From an uncultured Actinomycetes bacterium (GTDB taxonomy: Bacteria > Actinomycetota > Acidimicrobiia > Acidimicrobiales > Acidimicrobilacustridaceae), in NCBI GenBank assembly GCA_937927725.1, contig CALBSE010000003.1, positions 1-40,287 of the forward strand: a stretch of DNA of 40,287 nt, in the 5' to 3' direction. This document shows, one piece after another, positions 23,363 to 30,724 of this stretch. The notes under the pieces were generated by a model. It was not told where the DNA came from and did not search any database. It was given only the letters and a program-made list of their open reading frames with translations. The translations under genes and the position numbers were made by a program. How positions within the stretch are numbered: the stretch's first letter is position 1; each line of letters begins with the position of its first letter.

Positions 23363-24004
23363 GTGATATCTGCGGCGAACTCTGACGCGACCCGTTCGCT
23401 TGGTCGTCGCGGTGAAGCAACTCGACAAAAATTTCTCGACGCAGTCGAAGCACTGCTTGAAGAAGGCACGTATCGCGAATTGACAGTTGCCGACATTGCT
23501 CGGCGCGCTGGTACCTCGCCCGCAACCTTTTACCAATATTTCAGCGCCGCAGAAGATGCAGTGTTGGCGTTAGCAAGTGCAACGGTCGATGTCGCCGGAC
23601 CCGAACTCGCACGTCGGATTGAAGGTAGCGATTGGTCCGATCCTCAGGGCTGGGACTCTTCTCTTGGTGTCGCTGATGCCTTCATCGCGTTGTGGCAAGG
23701 GCACCGATCGATTCTGCGCGTAATCGATTTGGCGACCGATGAAGGTGATCGTCGATTCCGCGATGTGCGAACTCGTCTCCTCGGCGCGCCGGCAAATGCA
23801 TTCGTTTCAGTGCTGCGCAATTCGTCTGATCGAAACGTTGTCGACCCGCTCGCCGACGCTGGCGTTCTTGTCTCGATGTTGGCGCATGTGTCAGCCCACA
23901 TCGAGGGTCTTCAATCGTGGGGAGCCGATGGTTCCGAGTTGCGGCGCAGCATGGCGAGGGTCGTCTTCTCGACCCTGGCCGGTCAGTCCCCGTCGGGCGA
24001 TTGA
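23363..24004 (+). CDS. TetR-family transcriptional regulator
   Basis: 213 residues from the GTG at 23363, the first start after the upstream stop. The N-terminal helix-turn-helix is clear: ATRQKFLDAVEALLEEG, then LTVADIARRAGTSPATFYQYF with a helix of recognition type. The C-terminal ligand domain (about 75-200) is helical and resembles regulators of acyl-CoA or lipid metabolism, such as the KstR2/FadR-like groups, only in general terms. It may control itself, the isochorismatase-like gene before it, or the desaturase, whose promoter carries a TetR-type palindrome at 27387; none of this is shown directly. Its end overlaps the convergent small ORF by 22 bp. Confidence 0.9.
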   Translation: MISAANSDATRSLGRRGEATRQKFLDAVEALLEEGTYRELTVADIARRAGTSPATFYQYFSAAEDAVLALASATVDVAGPELARRIEGSDWSDPQGWDSSLGVADAFIALWQGHRSILRVIDLATDEGDRRFRDVRTRLLGAPANAFVSVLRNSSDRNVVDPLADAGVLVSMLAHVSAHIEGLQSWGADGSELRRSMARVVFSTLAGQSPSGD

Positions 24005-24147
24005 GAATCGTCAGACCGGGCGCGATCGGCGATTGATCCACGACGAAAGAGCGCCCAGAGGCAGAGTCCCGACACCACAGCGATCGCAACGACGATGACT
24101 GGCCAGGGTGCGGACGAAGCGAAGGTGGCGTCTGGAAACAACGGCAT
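23983..24147 (-). CDS. Small single-pass membrane protein (54 residues)
   Basis: MPLFPDATFASSAPWPVIVV begins a 54-residue frame with one hydrophobic helix (about 16-34), followed by FRRG and a polar, acidic tail. The inside-positive layout and the fit in the gap between the TetR gene and the LLM gene favour a real gene, and another small membrane protein of similar layout is encoded at 32886. Against it: the GGGGAG motif directly abuts the ATG, and the 3' end overlaps the TetR gene by 22 bp. Function is unknown. Confidence 0.5.
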   Translation of the reverse strand: MPLFPDATFASSAPWPVIVVAIAVVSGLCLWALFRRGSIADRARSDDSQSPDGD

Positions 24148-24244
24148 CTCCCCACGCTAGAGCGCACTGTGCTGGTCAGGGTGGCGCGGGGCCGGTACCT
24201 TTCGACACGCACGTGAAGACAAACTTTCGACTCGAGGCTGCACG

Positions 24245-25168
24245 ATGAAAATTTCTGTCGGACTTCCCACCCATCATGTGGGTGCTCTTAACGAGTGGTG
24301 TACGGCGGAAGCCATCACGGAAATGTCGAAGGCGTGTGAAGCCGCTGGGGCCGACGCAGTCTTTGTGACTGACCATCCAGCGCCGGATGTGAAATTCCTT
24401 GCCAAGGGTGGCCACCACGCTCTCGACCCGTTTGTGGCCCTCACTGTTGCGTCGGTGGCGACAACGAAACTTCGTCTCCATTTCAATTTGGCGATCCTGG
24501 CGTATCGCAATCCATTTATCTCGGCCAAGGCAATCGCGACGCTCGATCTGATTTCTAATGGGCGGGTCATCTTGGGCACCGGAGCTGGTTACCTCGCTCC
24601 TGAGTTCGCTGCAGTCGGTGGCGATTTCGAACATCGCAATGACGTGACGGATGAAGCCATCCGAGCGATGAAAGCAATCTGGTCGGGTGAACCGGTCACG
24701 ATGACTGGCCTCCATTTCGATGCAGTCGACACCGTTGCGCTTCCTCTTCCTGTTCAGCAACCATCACCTCCAATTTGGATTGGTGGAAACTCGAATCGGG
24801 CCATTCGGCGCTCAGTGGAACTGGCCGACGGCTGGAATCCGATGCCAAGTCCGGCGCAAGCCAGTCGGATGCTGCGTACGCCGCCGATTGAAAAGATTGA
24901 GGATCTTGAACGCCGCATCGGCGACTTGCGAGTGGCGAGCGAAAAGGCGGGTCGAGAGGTGCCGCCCGAGGTCATCTTCACGCCAATCGGCTACGCACAT
25001 TTCAGCGGTGCATTTCCTGACGCTGCGCAGTTTGTCGACGATGTCGCCGCCTATGCCGCAATTGGTGTGAGCACACTCACCATCAATCTTCCTGGTGAGA
25101 CCCGCGCTGAATTTATTGAGAGTGTTGAATGGCTCGGCGCCGAAGTGATCTCGCACATTGACTCGTGA
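24245..25168 (+). CDS. LLM-class oxidoreductase, probably F420-dependent
   Basis: 307 residues of the bacterial luciferase-like monooxygenase family, many of which use coenzyme F420 in Actinobacteria. The TIM barrel shows AGADAVFVTDHPAP, DPFVALTVASVATTKLRLHF, LDLISNGRVILGTGAGYL and PPIWIGGNSNRAIRRSVELADGWNP, the last two being cofactor-binding segments. GAGG lies before the ATG at 24245. The preceding 97 bases hold no gene. The substrate is not predictable. It is followed by sua5 after 6 bases, so both may be cotranscribed without being functionally linked. Confidence 0.9.
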   Translation: MKISVGLPTHHVGALNEWCTAEAITEMSKACEAAGADAVFVTDHPAPDVKFLAKGGHHALDPFVALTVASVATTKLRLHFNLAILAYRNPFISAKAIATLDLISNGRVILGTGAGYLAPEFAAVGGDFEHRNDVTDEAIRAMKAIWSGEPVTMTGLHFDAVDTVALPLPVQQPSPPIWIGGNSNRAIRRSVELADGWNPMPSPAQASRMLRTPPIEKIEDLERRIGDLRVASEKAGREVPPEVIFTPIGYAHFSGAFPDAAQFVDDVAAYAAIGVSTLTINLPGETRAEFIESVEWLGAEVISHIDS

Positions 25169-25174
25169 CATCTC

Positions 25175-26176
25175 GTGACTGACAGCGTGGAACCGACACA
25201 GGCGGAAATCGAACGTGCGGTCGCAACGCTTCGTTCGGGTGGACTCGTCGCGTTTCCAACCGAAACGGTCTACGGACTCGGTGCCGATGCCGCAAACGAT
25301 GATGCTGTTCGTCGCGTCTTTGAAGTGAAGGGACGCCCAAGTGATCACCCGTTGATTGTGCACCTCGCCGACGCATCGCAACTTGATGAGTGGGCCGATT
25401 CTGTAAGTCCGACGGCGAGAACTCTCGCTGACGCATTCTGGCCGGGACCTCTCACCCTTCTCGTTGAACGTTCTTCGTCGGTATCGCCTGCGGTAACTGG
25501 TGGTCGATCAACACTTGGCTTGCGAGTTCCGGACCATCCAGTCGCGCTGGAACTGCTTCGAACGTTTGGTGGAGGAATCGCTGCGCCTTCGGCGAATCGT
25601 TTTGGTCGTGTGAGTCCCACCACCGCAGCCCACGTCGTGGCTGACCTCGGAGACGACGTGGATGTTGTGCTCGATGGTGGACCGTGTCGGGTTGGAGTGG
25701 AATCGACAATCGTTGATCTCACGGCTGATCCTCCGGTCGTTCTGCGAGCCGGTGGCATCTCCCTTGATCGCCTGGAAGAAGTACTCGGACATTCCCTCGA
25801 AGTGCACGTGAGTAATGAACCCTCGAATGCGGGTGCGCGCGCACCGGGAATGCTCGAAGCCCATTACGCGCCAAACGCGCGCGTGATGCTCGCGAGTGAA
25901 CACGAACTTGTTGATCTGTTGATTAACATCCTCAAATCGGCGAAAGGTCCAATTGGTCTTTTGGCCGAGAGTTCGTTGGTTGGACTGCCTGAAGATGTCG
26001 TCGTGTTAGAACCTGCAGGCACCGCCGACGAGTACGCCGCGGTGTTGTACTCGCGTTTGCGTCAGGCCGACCGGCTTGGGCTGGAGGCCCTTGTTTGTGT
26101 CCCGCCACCTGCAGTTGGTGTTGGACTTGCCGTTAACGATCGGCTGCGTCGAGCTGCTGCATCTTCGCAGAGCTGA
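25175..26176 (+). CDS. sua5: L-threonylcarbamoyladenylate synthase (Sua5 type)
   Basis: 333 residues. Sua5/TsaC makes threonylcarbamoyl-AMP for the universal tRNA modification t6A at position 37. The YrdC domain (about 1-200) has FPTETVYGLGADAAN, KGRPSDHPLIVHL with the Lys-x-Arg ATP/threonine site, WPGPLTLLVE and APSANRFGRVSPT. The C-terminal Sua5 domain follows PGMLEAHYAPNARV, so this is the long Sua5 form, not TsaC. Start GTG 25175. It is convergent with the sulfite-oxidase-like gene with no spacer; the two stop codons are adjacent inside a 6-bp inverted repeat. Confidence 0.95.
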   Translation: MTDSVEPTQAEIERAVATLRSGGLVAFPTETVYGLGADAANDDAVRRVFEVKGRPSDHPLIVHLADASQLDEWADSVSPTARTLADAFWPGPLTLLVERSSSVSPAVTGGRSTLGLRVPDHPVALELLRTFGGGIAAPSANRFGRVSPTTAAHVVADLGDDVDVVLDGGPCRVGVESTIVDLTADPPVVLRAGGISLDRLEEVLGHSLEVHVSNEPSNAGARAPGMLEAHYAPNARVMLASEHELVDLLINILKSAKGPIGLLAESSLVGLPEDVVVLEPAGTADEYAAVLYSRLRQADRLGLEALVCVPPPAVGVGLAVNDRLRRAAASSQS

Positions 26177-26192
26177 TCACCGAACAGTGATC
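26175..26192. terminator. Inverted repeat over the abutting stop codons of sua5 and the molybdoenzyme gene
   Basis: GATCAC (26175-26180) and GTGATC (26187-26192) around CGAACA. The stop codons of both convergent genes lie in the left arm. Short and without a T run, so termination is only possible. Confidence 0.3.
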
Positions 26193-27316
26193 GTGCGAGT
26201 GTCCCATCCGCTGTAGCCATCGATGGGCCTCGGGGTGATGTCACTGGTCTGCACGTGGCCATCGGTGGAGACGCATCGGACAGCAATGTCGTGGTCGCCT
26301 TTTGTCGCGGTCCAGTCGTAAAACCATTGGCGCCAAACACCGCCAGAAAGTGCATCGCCAAGCGTCGCTTTGTGCCATTGATCGTCGATCCTCACGTCGA
26401 CACCAGCGACCCCGGCATTGGGTGCCCACGCAACCCCCGCGATCGTGACGACGCCTTCGGATTGGGTTGATCCTTCGCGAGGAACGTCAATGCGTGACGA
26501 CATCTTGATTGGGCCGTTCTTCGCCCAACCTTCTTGGATCCAGTAACCGTTGAATCCATCCCAAGTCGTTAGTTCAATGGAGGACAGCCATTTGGTCGAT
26601 GACACATAACCGAACATGCCTTCGACAATGAGGCGCGCAGGAAATCCGTTTTCGGGCGGAAGCGGTACACCGTTCATGCCAATCGCAACAAGTGCTGATC
26701 GTCCGTCGATTGCCGCGCTTGTCGGAAAGCCTGCAGTGAAACCATCGACGGACCTGCCGACGATTTGCTCGCCCGAAGTTTCGACACCGGCGCGATCAAG
26801 CAGCGTGCGAAGTTCGACGCCTTGCCACACGGCAGTGCCGATGAGATCTCCGCCCACGCGATTGGAAACGCATGCGAGCGTGACGGGAGCCTCCACCTGT
26901 GGCATTGCCAACAGTTCGTCGTAAGTGAGAGAGAACGGCGAACGAACGTTGCCTTTGACGTCGAGCCGCCACTTTGAGAGATCAACTCGAGGAATGCTGA
27001 AGGCGGTATCGATTCGAAAGAAGTCGGCGTTCGGTGTGATGAGAGGCGTGATGCCCTCGATGCCGAGTTCGGGTATGGGCATGACCGGTTGAAGCTGGGA
27101 AGGCAAGGTGGCCACAGGGGAGGGGAGGGTGGCGTTCGGGGCGACTCCCGGAGCTCCAGCGCTGCCTGTGCTTCCCGACGAGAGTGCCTTGGCACCGACC
27201 GCGACAACAGCGGTTCCGGCCGCAGCGATGCCGGTCCATTTGAGAAACGATCGACGGGTGCCTGCGACGCGCCGGTTGGTACGCGGTGTTGCGTTGCGAC
27301 CAGCCGGTTCATCCAT
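26177..27316 (-). CDS. Tat-exported sulfite-oxidase-family molybdoenzyme
   Basis: 379 residues from the ATG at 27316; a TTG at 27328 would add four. The twin-arginine signal TRRSFLKW precedes a hydrophobic segment, so the folded, cofactor-loaded protein is exported. The oxidoreductase-molybdopterin domain has LDVKGNVRSPFSLTYDELLAM and TLACVSNRVGGDLIGTAVWQG, whose Cys (residue 149) should ligate molybdenum. A C-terminal Mo-co dimerisation domain follows (TIAGVAWAPNAGVAGVDVRI to DGYSGWDTRTITVR). No heme or other membrane domain is fused. The family includes sulfite dehydrogenases and MsrP-like reductases. moaA, moaC and moeA lie in the same window, and TauD-type enzymes at 9757 and 10834 would produce sulfite, so sulfite oxidation is the likely role. 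Confidence 0.88.
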   Translation of the reverse strand: MDEPAGRNATPRTNRRVAGTRRSFLKWTGIAAAGTAVVAVGAKALSSGSTGSAGAPGVAPNATLPSPVATLPSQLQPVMPIPELGIEGITPLITPNADFFRIDTAFSIPRVDLSKWRLDVKGNVRSPFSLTYDELLAMPQVEAPVTLACVSNRVGGDLIGTAVWQGVELRTLLDRAGVETSGEQIVGRSVDGFTAGFPTSAAIDGRSALVAIGMNGVPLPPENGFPARLIVEGMFGYVSSTKWLSSIELTTWDGFNGYWIQEGWAKNGPIKMSSRIDVPREGSTQSEGVVTIAGVAWAPNAGVAGVDVRIDDQWHKATLGDALSGGVWRQWFYDWTATKGDHDIAVRCVSTDGHVQTSDITPRPIDGYSGWDTRTITVR

Positions 27317-27386
27317 GTGTTCATTCAACTCTGCCGAACCGCCTCTGCGCGGGTCGGGGCAGCGAGAAAATCCCCGCCCGCGACCG

Positions 27387-27408
27387 CCTACCGACCGGTA
27401 GGTAGGCT
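27387..27408 (+). promoter_or_regulatory. Near-perfect 20-bp palindrome overlapping the desaturase -10: candidate TetR operator
   Basis: CCTACCGACCGGTAGGTAGG (27387-27406) is self-complementary apart from one position pair. It overlaps a TAGGCT -10 candidate (27403-27408), placing the start of transcription near 27415 and giving a 30-nt leader with AGGAAGG before the GTG. Palindromes of this length and composition (ACCGGT centre) are typical TetR operators on lipid genes in Actinobacteria. Confidence 0.6.
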
Positions 27409-27444
27409 ACGGTTTCCCTTTCGCCCCCCGCAGGAAGGCCCGTT

Positions 27445-28386
27445 GTGGACCACGCCACCACCATCCCGACAATTTCAAGTCGATCAGGCTTCAATCGCCC
27501 ATCGGACGAAAAGGTGAATTGGGTGAGTTCTATCCCCTTCCTTGCCTTTCACGTTGTCGCACTGGTCGGAACGGTTGTCTTTGGGGTCACTCCGATCGCC
27601 CTGGCTCTGTTCGTGGTCATGGTGTGGGGCCGCATTTGGTTCATCACGGCCGGTTATCACCGTTACTTCGCTCATCGCTCGTATCGCACCAATCGCGCAT
27701 TCCAGCTGTTCCTGGCTGTCGGGGGTGTGATGTGTGTGCAGAAGGGCCCGTTGTGGTGGGCCGGTCATCATCGAGAACATCACCGCAATAGCGATACCGA
27801 AAACGATGTGCATTCACCGCTGAAAGGATTTTGGTGGAGCCACGTTGGTTGGATTCTGTGCGACAAGTTCGCCGAGCCGCCGCTTGAACGCATCAAAGAT
27901 TTCGCGAAGTATCCGGAACTTCGATTCATTGAAAAATGGAACGGCACGTTTGCATGGCTCACCGCTGCTTTGTGTTTCCTTATTGGTGGTTGGTCGGGAC
28001 TGTTCTTCGGATTTTTTATGTCAACCGTTGTTTTGTGGCACAACACGTTCCTCGTGAATTCCGTTGCGCACGTGTTTGGCCGACGCCGTTACGTCACCGA
28101 TGACACCAGCCGCAACAACTTCCTCATTGCATTAACGACGCATGGCGAGGGTTGGCACAACAATCATCACTACTACCAAGCCTCAGCGCGCAATGGATTT
28201 TTCTGGTGGGAAATTGATCTCACCTATCAGTCGTTGCGCGTGCTTTCGTGGTTCAACATTGTGCGCGACCTCAAGGTTCCATCTGCGGAAATGCTCGCCG
28301 CGAATCGAATTGCGAATGGCAACCCCGATGTCGGGATGGCTCGCGCCCAGCAGGTGCGCGCCGAAGCGGAATCTGTCAACGTCTGA
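27445..28386 (+). CDS. Acyl-lipid/acyl-CoA delta-9-type fatty acid desaturase
   Basis: 313-residue membrane di-iron desaturase that inserts a double bond in fatty acyl chains. The three histidine boxes are present: HRYFAHRSY (first His at 72), HHREHHR (108-114) and WHNNHHYY near residue 235. They are separated by hydrophobic segments such as LAFHVVALVGTVVFGV and LCFLIGGWSGLFFGFF. GTG start at 27445 with AGGAAGG 6 nt upstream. A palindromic operator overlaps its promoter. It is divergent from the molybdoenzyme gene and convergent with glpX. An electron donor (ferredoxin reductase) is not adjacent. Confidence 0.93.
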   Translation: MDHATTIPTISSRSGFNRPSDEKVNWVSSIPFLAFHVVALVGTVVFGVTPIALALFVVMVWGRIWFITAGYHRYFAHRSYRTNRAFQLFLAVGGVMCVQKGPLWWAGHHREHHRNSDTENDVHSPLKGFWWSHVGWILCDKFAEPPLERIKDFAKYPELRFIEKWNGTFAWLTAALCFLIGGWSGLFFGFFMSTVVLWHNTFLVNSVAHVFGRRRYVTDDTSRNNFLIALTTHGEGWHNNHHYYQASARNGFFWWEIDLTYQSLRVLSWFNIVRDLKVPSAEMLAANRIANGNPDVGMARAQQVRAEAESVNV

Positions 28387-28416
28387 GTTGACTACCGCCC
28401 CTATGCGGGGAAGGAC

Positions 28417-29373
28417 TTAGTTCTGGCGGTGCCGAGCGTTCATCAGTCGAACTGTGCCGGTCTTTGAGCGAATCACAAGCGACTGCGTTGAAACGAACCC
28501 TGCGCTGACGTGGACGCCCTTGAGGAGTTCACCGTCGGTGATGCCTGTTGCGGCGAAGAAGCAGTTATCTCCAGCAACGAGATCGTCGGTCGAGAGCACT
28601 TTGCTGAGGTCGTAGCCGGCGGCGATTGCTGCATTGCGCTCGTCGTCATTGCGGGGCCAGAGGCGTCCCTGAAGTTCGCCACCCATTCCCTTAAGGGCTG
28701 CAGCGGCGATAACGCCTTCGGGAGTGCCGCCGATGCCGAACATGATGTCAGCGCCAGAGTCGGGCCAAGCGGTGGTGATTGCGCCGGCAACATCGCCATC
28801 GGGGATGAGGCGGATACGTGCACCGGCTTCGCGGATCTCGGCAACAAGGTCATCGTGACGATCGCGGTCGAGGACGACTGCGGTGACGTCGCGAATATCG
28901 ATGCGCTTGGCTTTGGCAACTGCCTTGAGGTTTTCGGTTGCGGAAAGCTCGATACTGCAGAGCCCGACAAGTTCGGGGCCCACGGCAAGCTTGTCCATGT
29001 ACACGCACGGACCTGGATCGAACATTGAGCCCTTTTCCGAAAGAGCGATAACAGCGAGGGCGTTGCCGCGTCCCTTGGACGTGAGAGTGGTGCCGTCGAT
29101 GGGGTCGACAGCGATATCGCACTCGGGGGGAGAGCCGTCACCGATGCGCTCTCCGTTGTAGAGCATCGGGGCTTCGTCCTTCTCGCCCTCACCAATGATG
29201 ACGGTGCCGTCCATAGAGACGGTGCGGAGGGCCAAGCGCATTGCGTCGACTGCGGCGCCGTCGGCGCCTTCCTTGTCGCCGCGGCCCATCCAGCGGCTGG
29301 CAGCGAGGGCGGCGGCCTCGGTCACGCGAACGAGATCGAGGGCGATGTTGCGGTCAAGGGGCACGTCAGTCAT
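28417..29373 (-). CDS. glpX: Class II fructose-1,6-bisphosphatase
   Basis: 318 residues. GlpX hydrolyses fructose-1,6-bisphosphate in gluconeogenesis and is the main FBPase of Actinobacteria. Motifs: AAALAASRWMGRGDKEGADG, IIGEGEKDEAPMLYNGE and VDPIDGTTLTSKGRGNALAV, with the acidic metal ligands in GEGEKDE and DPIDGTT; GIGGTPEGVIAAAALKGMGG near residue 200. ATG 29373 is preceded by a TATCGT box at 8 nt. A weak CCCC/GGGG hairpin (28398-28410) lies past its stop, shared with the convergent desaturase gene. Nothing unusual. Confidence 0.96.
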   Translation of the reverse strand: MTDVPLDRNIALDLVRVTEAAALAASRWMGRGDKEGADGAAVDAMRLALRTVSMDGTVIIGEGEKDEAPMLYNGERIGDGSPPECDIAVDPIDGTTLTSKGRGNALAVIALSEKGSMFDPGPCVYMDKLAVGPELVGLCSIELSATENLKAVAKAKRIDIRDVTAVVLDRDRHDDLVAEIREAGARIRLIPDGDVAGAITTAWPDSGADIMFGIGGTPEGVIAAAALKGMGGELQGRLWPRNDDERNAAIAAGYDLSKVLSTDDLVAGDNCFFAATGITDGELLKGVHVSAGFVSTQSLVIRSKTGTVRLMNARHRQN

Positions 29374-29381
29374 GGGGGCAG

Positions 29382-29387
29382 ACGATA
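29382..29387 (-). promoter_or_regulatory. Candidate -10 box for leaderless glpX
   Basis: TATCGT on the minus strand, 8 nt before the ATG at 29373; the gap is C-rich and carries no ribosome site. Confidence 0.4.
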
Positions 29388-29431
29388 CTGCCTAGGTTCC
29401 GCCCGACCGGATCCTCAGGCAGGCACGGCGA

Positions 29432-29437
29432 TACCCT
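29432..29437 (+). promoter_or_regulatory. Candidate -10 box for the J-domain gene
   Basis: TACCCT, 6 nt before the GTG at 29444, with no ribosome site. It is divergent from the glpX box across 44 bp. Confidence 0.35.
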
Positions 29438-29443
29438 CGGCCC

Positions 29444-30151
29444 GTGGTGGCGCTGGCTGAACTCGAGATCTTCTGTTCCCGGCCTCACGCGCCTACGCGG
29501 AGGGTCGCCCTTGGCAGTCGGAATCTCCCTTGCGAACCCACCCCCGGCTTTGGTGGCGTCCTTCTCGGGGGAGTGGTTGCTCGGTTTGTCGCCGAGATCG
29601 ATCCCGACATGATCCCGGATCTTGAGGCGCTTACTTACGAGCTGGAAGCGGGCCGGCGTGTCTCGCAACCGCGACTTCGATTTCGGTTGCAGGTCGACAC
29701 GGTTGGCCTTGACGCAGTGACTCACCGGTTAGTGGACAACGGCGATTCGCTTGCGTTTGAGTTCGATGAACGCGGCGCGCCCGAGCAGCAGATTCTCGGG
29801 GCCGCGTATTCCGTAGGTGCTCTTGCCCCATCGTTGCGACGTCCGATGATGTCGATCATTCGGCGTGCGATTTCGTGGGGCGGCCCCGTTGGTCCCGAAC
29901 TGATTGCATCGCTCAGTGGTTTTCGCGGGGGAGTCACTGGTTCCAAAAGCGCGGTTGGCGATCCGGTGAAGTGGGCATTGGAACGGCTTGGCTTCGCTCG
30001 TGAATCGATGTCGCCGTCATCTCGAGATGTGCAACGGAACTATCGCGATCGACTGCGAGAAGTTCACCCCGATCACGGCGCCGAGGTCGCTGGTGCGGCT
30101 CAACGAATCGCCGAACTCTCTGAGGCTCGTCGTATCCTCATCGGGCGATGA
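29444..30151 (+). CDS. J-domain protein with unknown N-terminal domain
   Basis: 235 residues. Only the last 65 or so are recognisable: VKWALERLGF, then RDVQRNYRDRLREVHPDHGA with the His-Pro-Asp triad, and a final helix QRIAELSEARRIL, a C-terminal J domain that should stimulate an Hsp70. The N-terminal 165 residues (ELEIFCSRPHAPTRRVALGS to SIIRRAISWGG) match no family I know; they contain a glycine-rich GFGGVLLGGVVARF segment that may be amphipathic. No GF-rich or zinc domain is present, so it is not DnaJ. GTG start at 29444. Its stop overlaps the start of the hydrolase gene (ATGA). Confidence 0.75.
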   Translation: MVALAELEIFCSRPHAPTRRVALGSRNLPCEPTPGFGGVLLGGVVARFVAEIDPDMIPDLEALTYELEAGRRVSQPRLRFRLQVDTVGLDAVTHRLVDNGDSLAFEFDERGAPEQQILGAAYSVGALAPSLRRPMMSIIRRAISWGGPVGPELIASLSGFRGGVTGSKSAVGDPVKWALERLGFARESMSPSSRDVQRNYRDRLREVHPDHGAEVAGAAQRIAELSEARRILIGR

Positions 30152-30711
30152 GTTCTGCCGGCGCCCTTCTTCTGGCACCAGGTGCTGGTGCTGATCGGAA
30201 TCACCACACGCTGTGTGCGGTGGCCGATGCGATGTCACCACTACCTGTTGAACGCATGGATTTTCCCGCGCGCAAGGCTGGACGCAAAGGCGTCGACCGC
30301 GCACCAGTTGCAATCGCCGCTGTCGTCGACGAAGCAACGGAACTTGTTTCGTCGGCCAAAGTTCGCGCGAATCGACTCGTTTTGGGTGGACGTTCATTTG
30401 GCGGTCGAATGTGTTCAATGGCGGTTGCCGAGGGGCTGCCTGCTGCTGGACTCGTGCTCTTGAGTTATCCGCTTCATCCGCCAGGCAAACCCGAAACCCT
30501 GAGAGTCGATCACTTCGCTTCTCTCAACTTGCCGTGTCTTTTCATCAGCGGCGAGAAGGACCCTTTCGGTACGCCTGCAGAATTCAAAAAACATCTCAAG
30601 AAGATTCCCGGCGAGGTCACGTTCATCGTTGTACCTGGTGCCCACGACCCGCGTGGTCAAGACGAAGCCATTGCCGAACATGTGCGCACATGGGTTCGGG
30701 CGCTGCGGTAA
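30148..30711 (+). CDS. Small alpha/beta hydrolase (KANL3/TEX30-like)
   Basis: 187 residues, shorter than most alpha/beta hydrolases. ALLLAPGAGADRNHHTL is the oxyanion-strand region, GGRSFGGRM (80-88) the nucleophile elbow with Ser83, LVLLSYPLHPPGKPE the cap-side strand, LFISGEKDPFGT holds the acid Asp and VPGAHDPRG the His. This fits the KANL3/TEX30 or dienelactone-hydrolase-like group, whose substrates are mostly unknown. Its ATG overlaps the stop of the J-domain gene, so the two are translationally coupled; no functional link is known. It converges on the MFS gene. Confidence 0.82.
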   Translation: MSSAGALLLAPGAGADRNHHTLCAVADAMSPLPVERMDFPARKAGRKGVDRAPVAIAAVVDEATELVSSAKVRANRLVLGGRSFGGRMCSMAVAEGLPAAGLVLLSYPLHPPGKPETLRVDHFASLNLPCLFISGEKDPFGTPAEFKKHLKKIPGEVTFIVVPGAHDPRGQDEAIAEHVRTWVRALR

Positions 30712-30724
30712 CGGCGAGCGGTGC

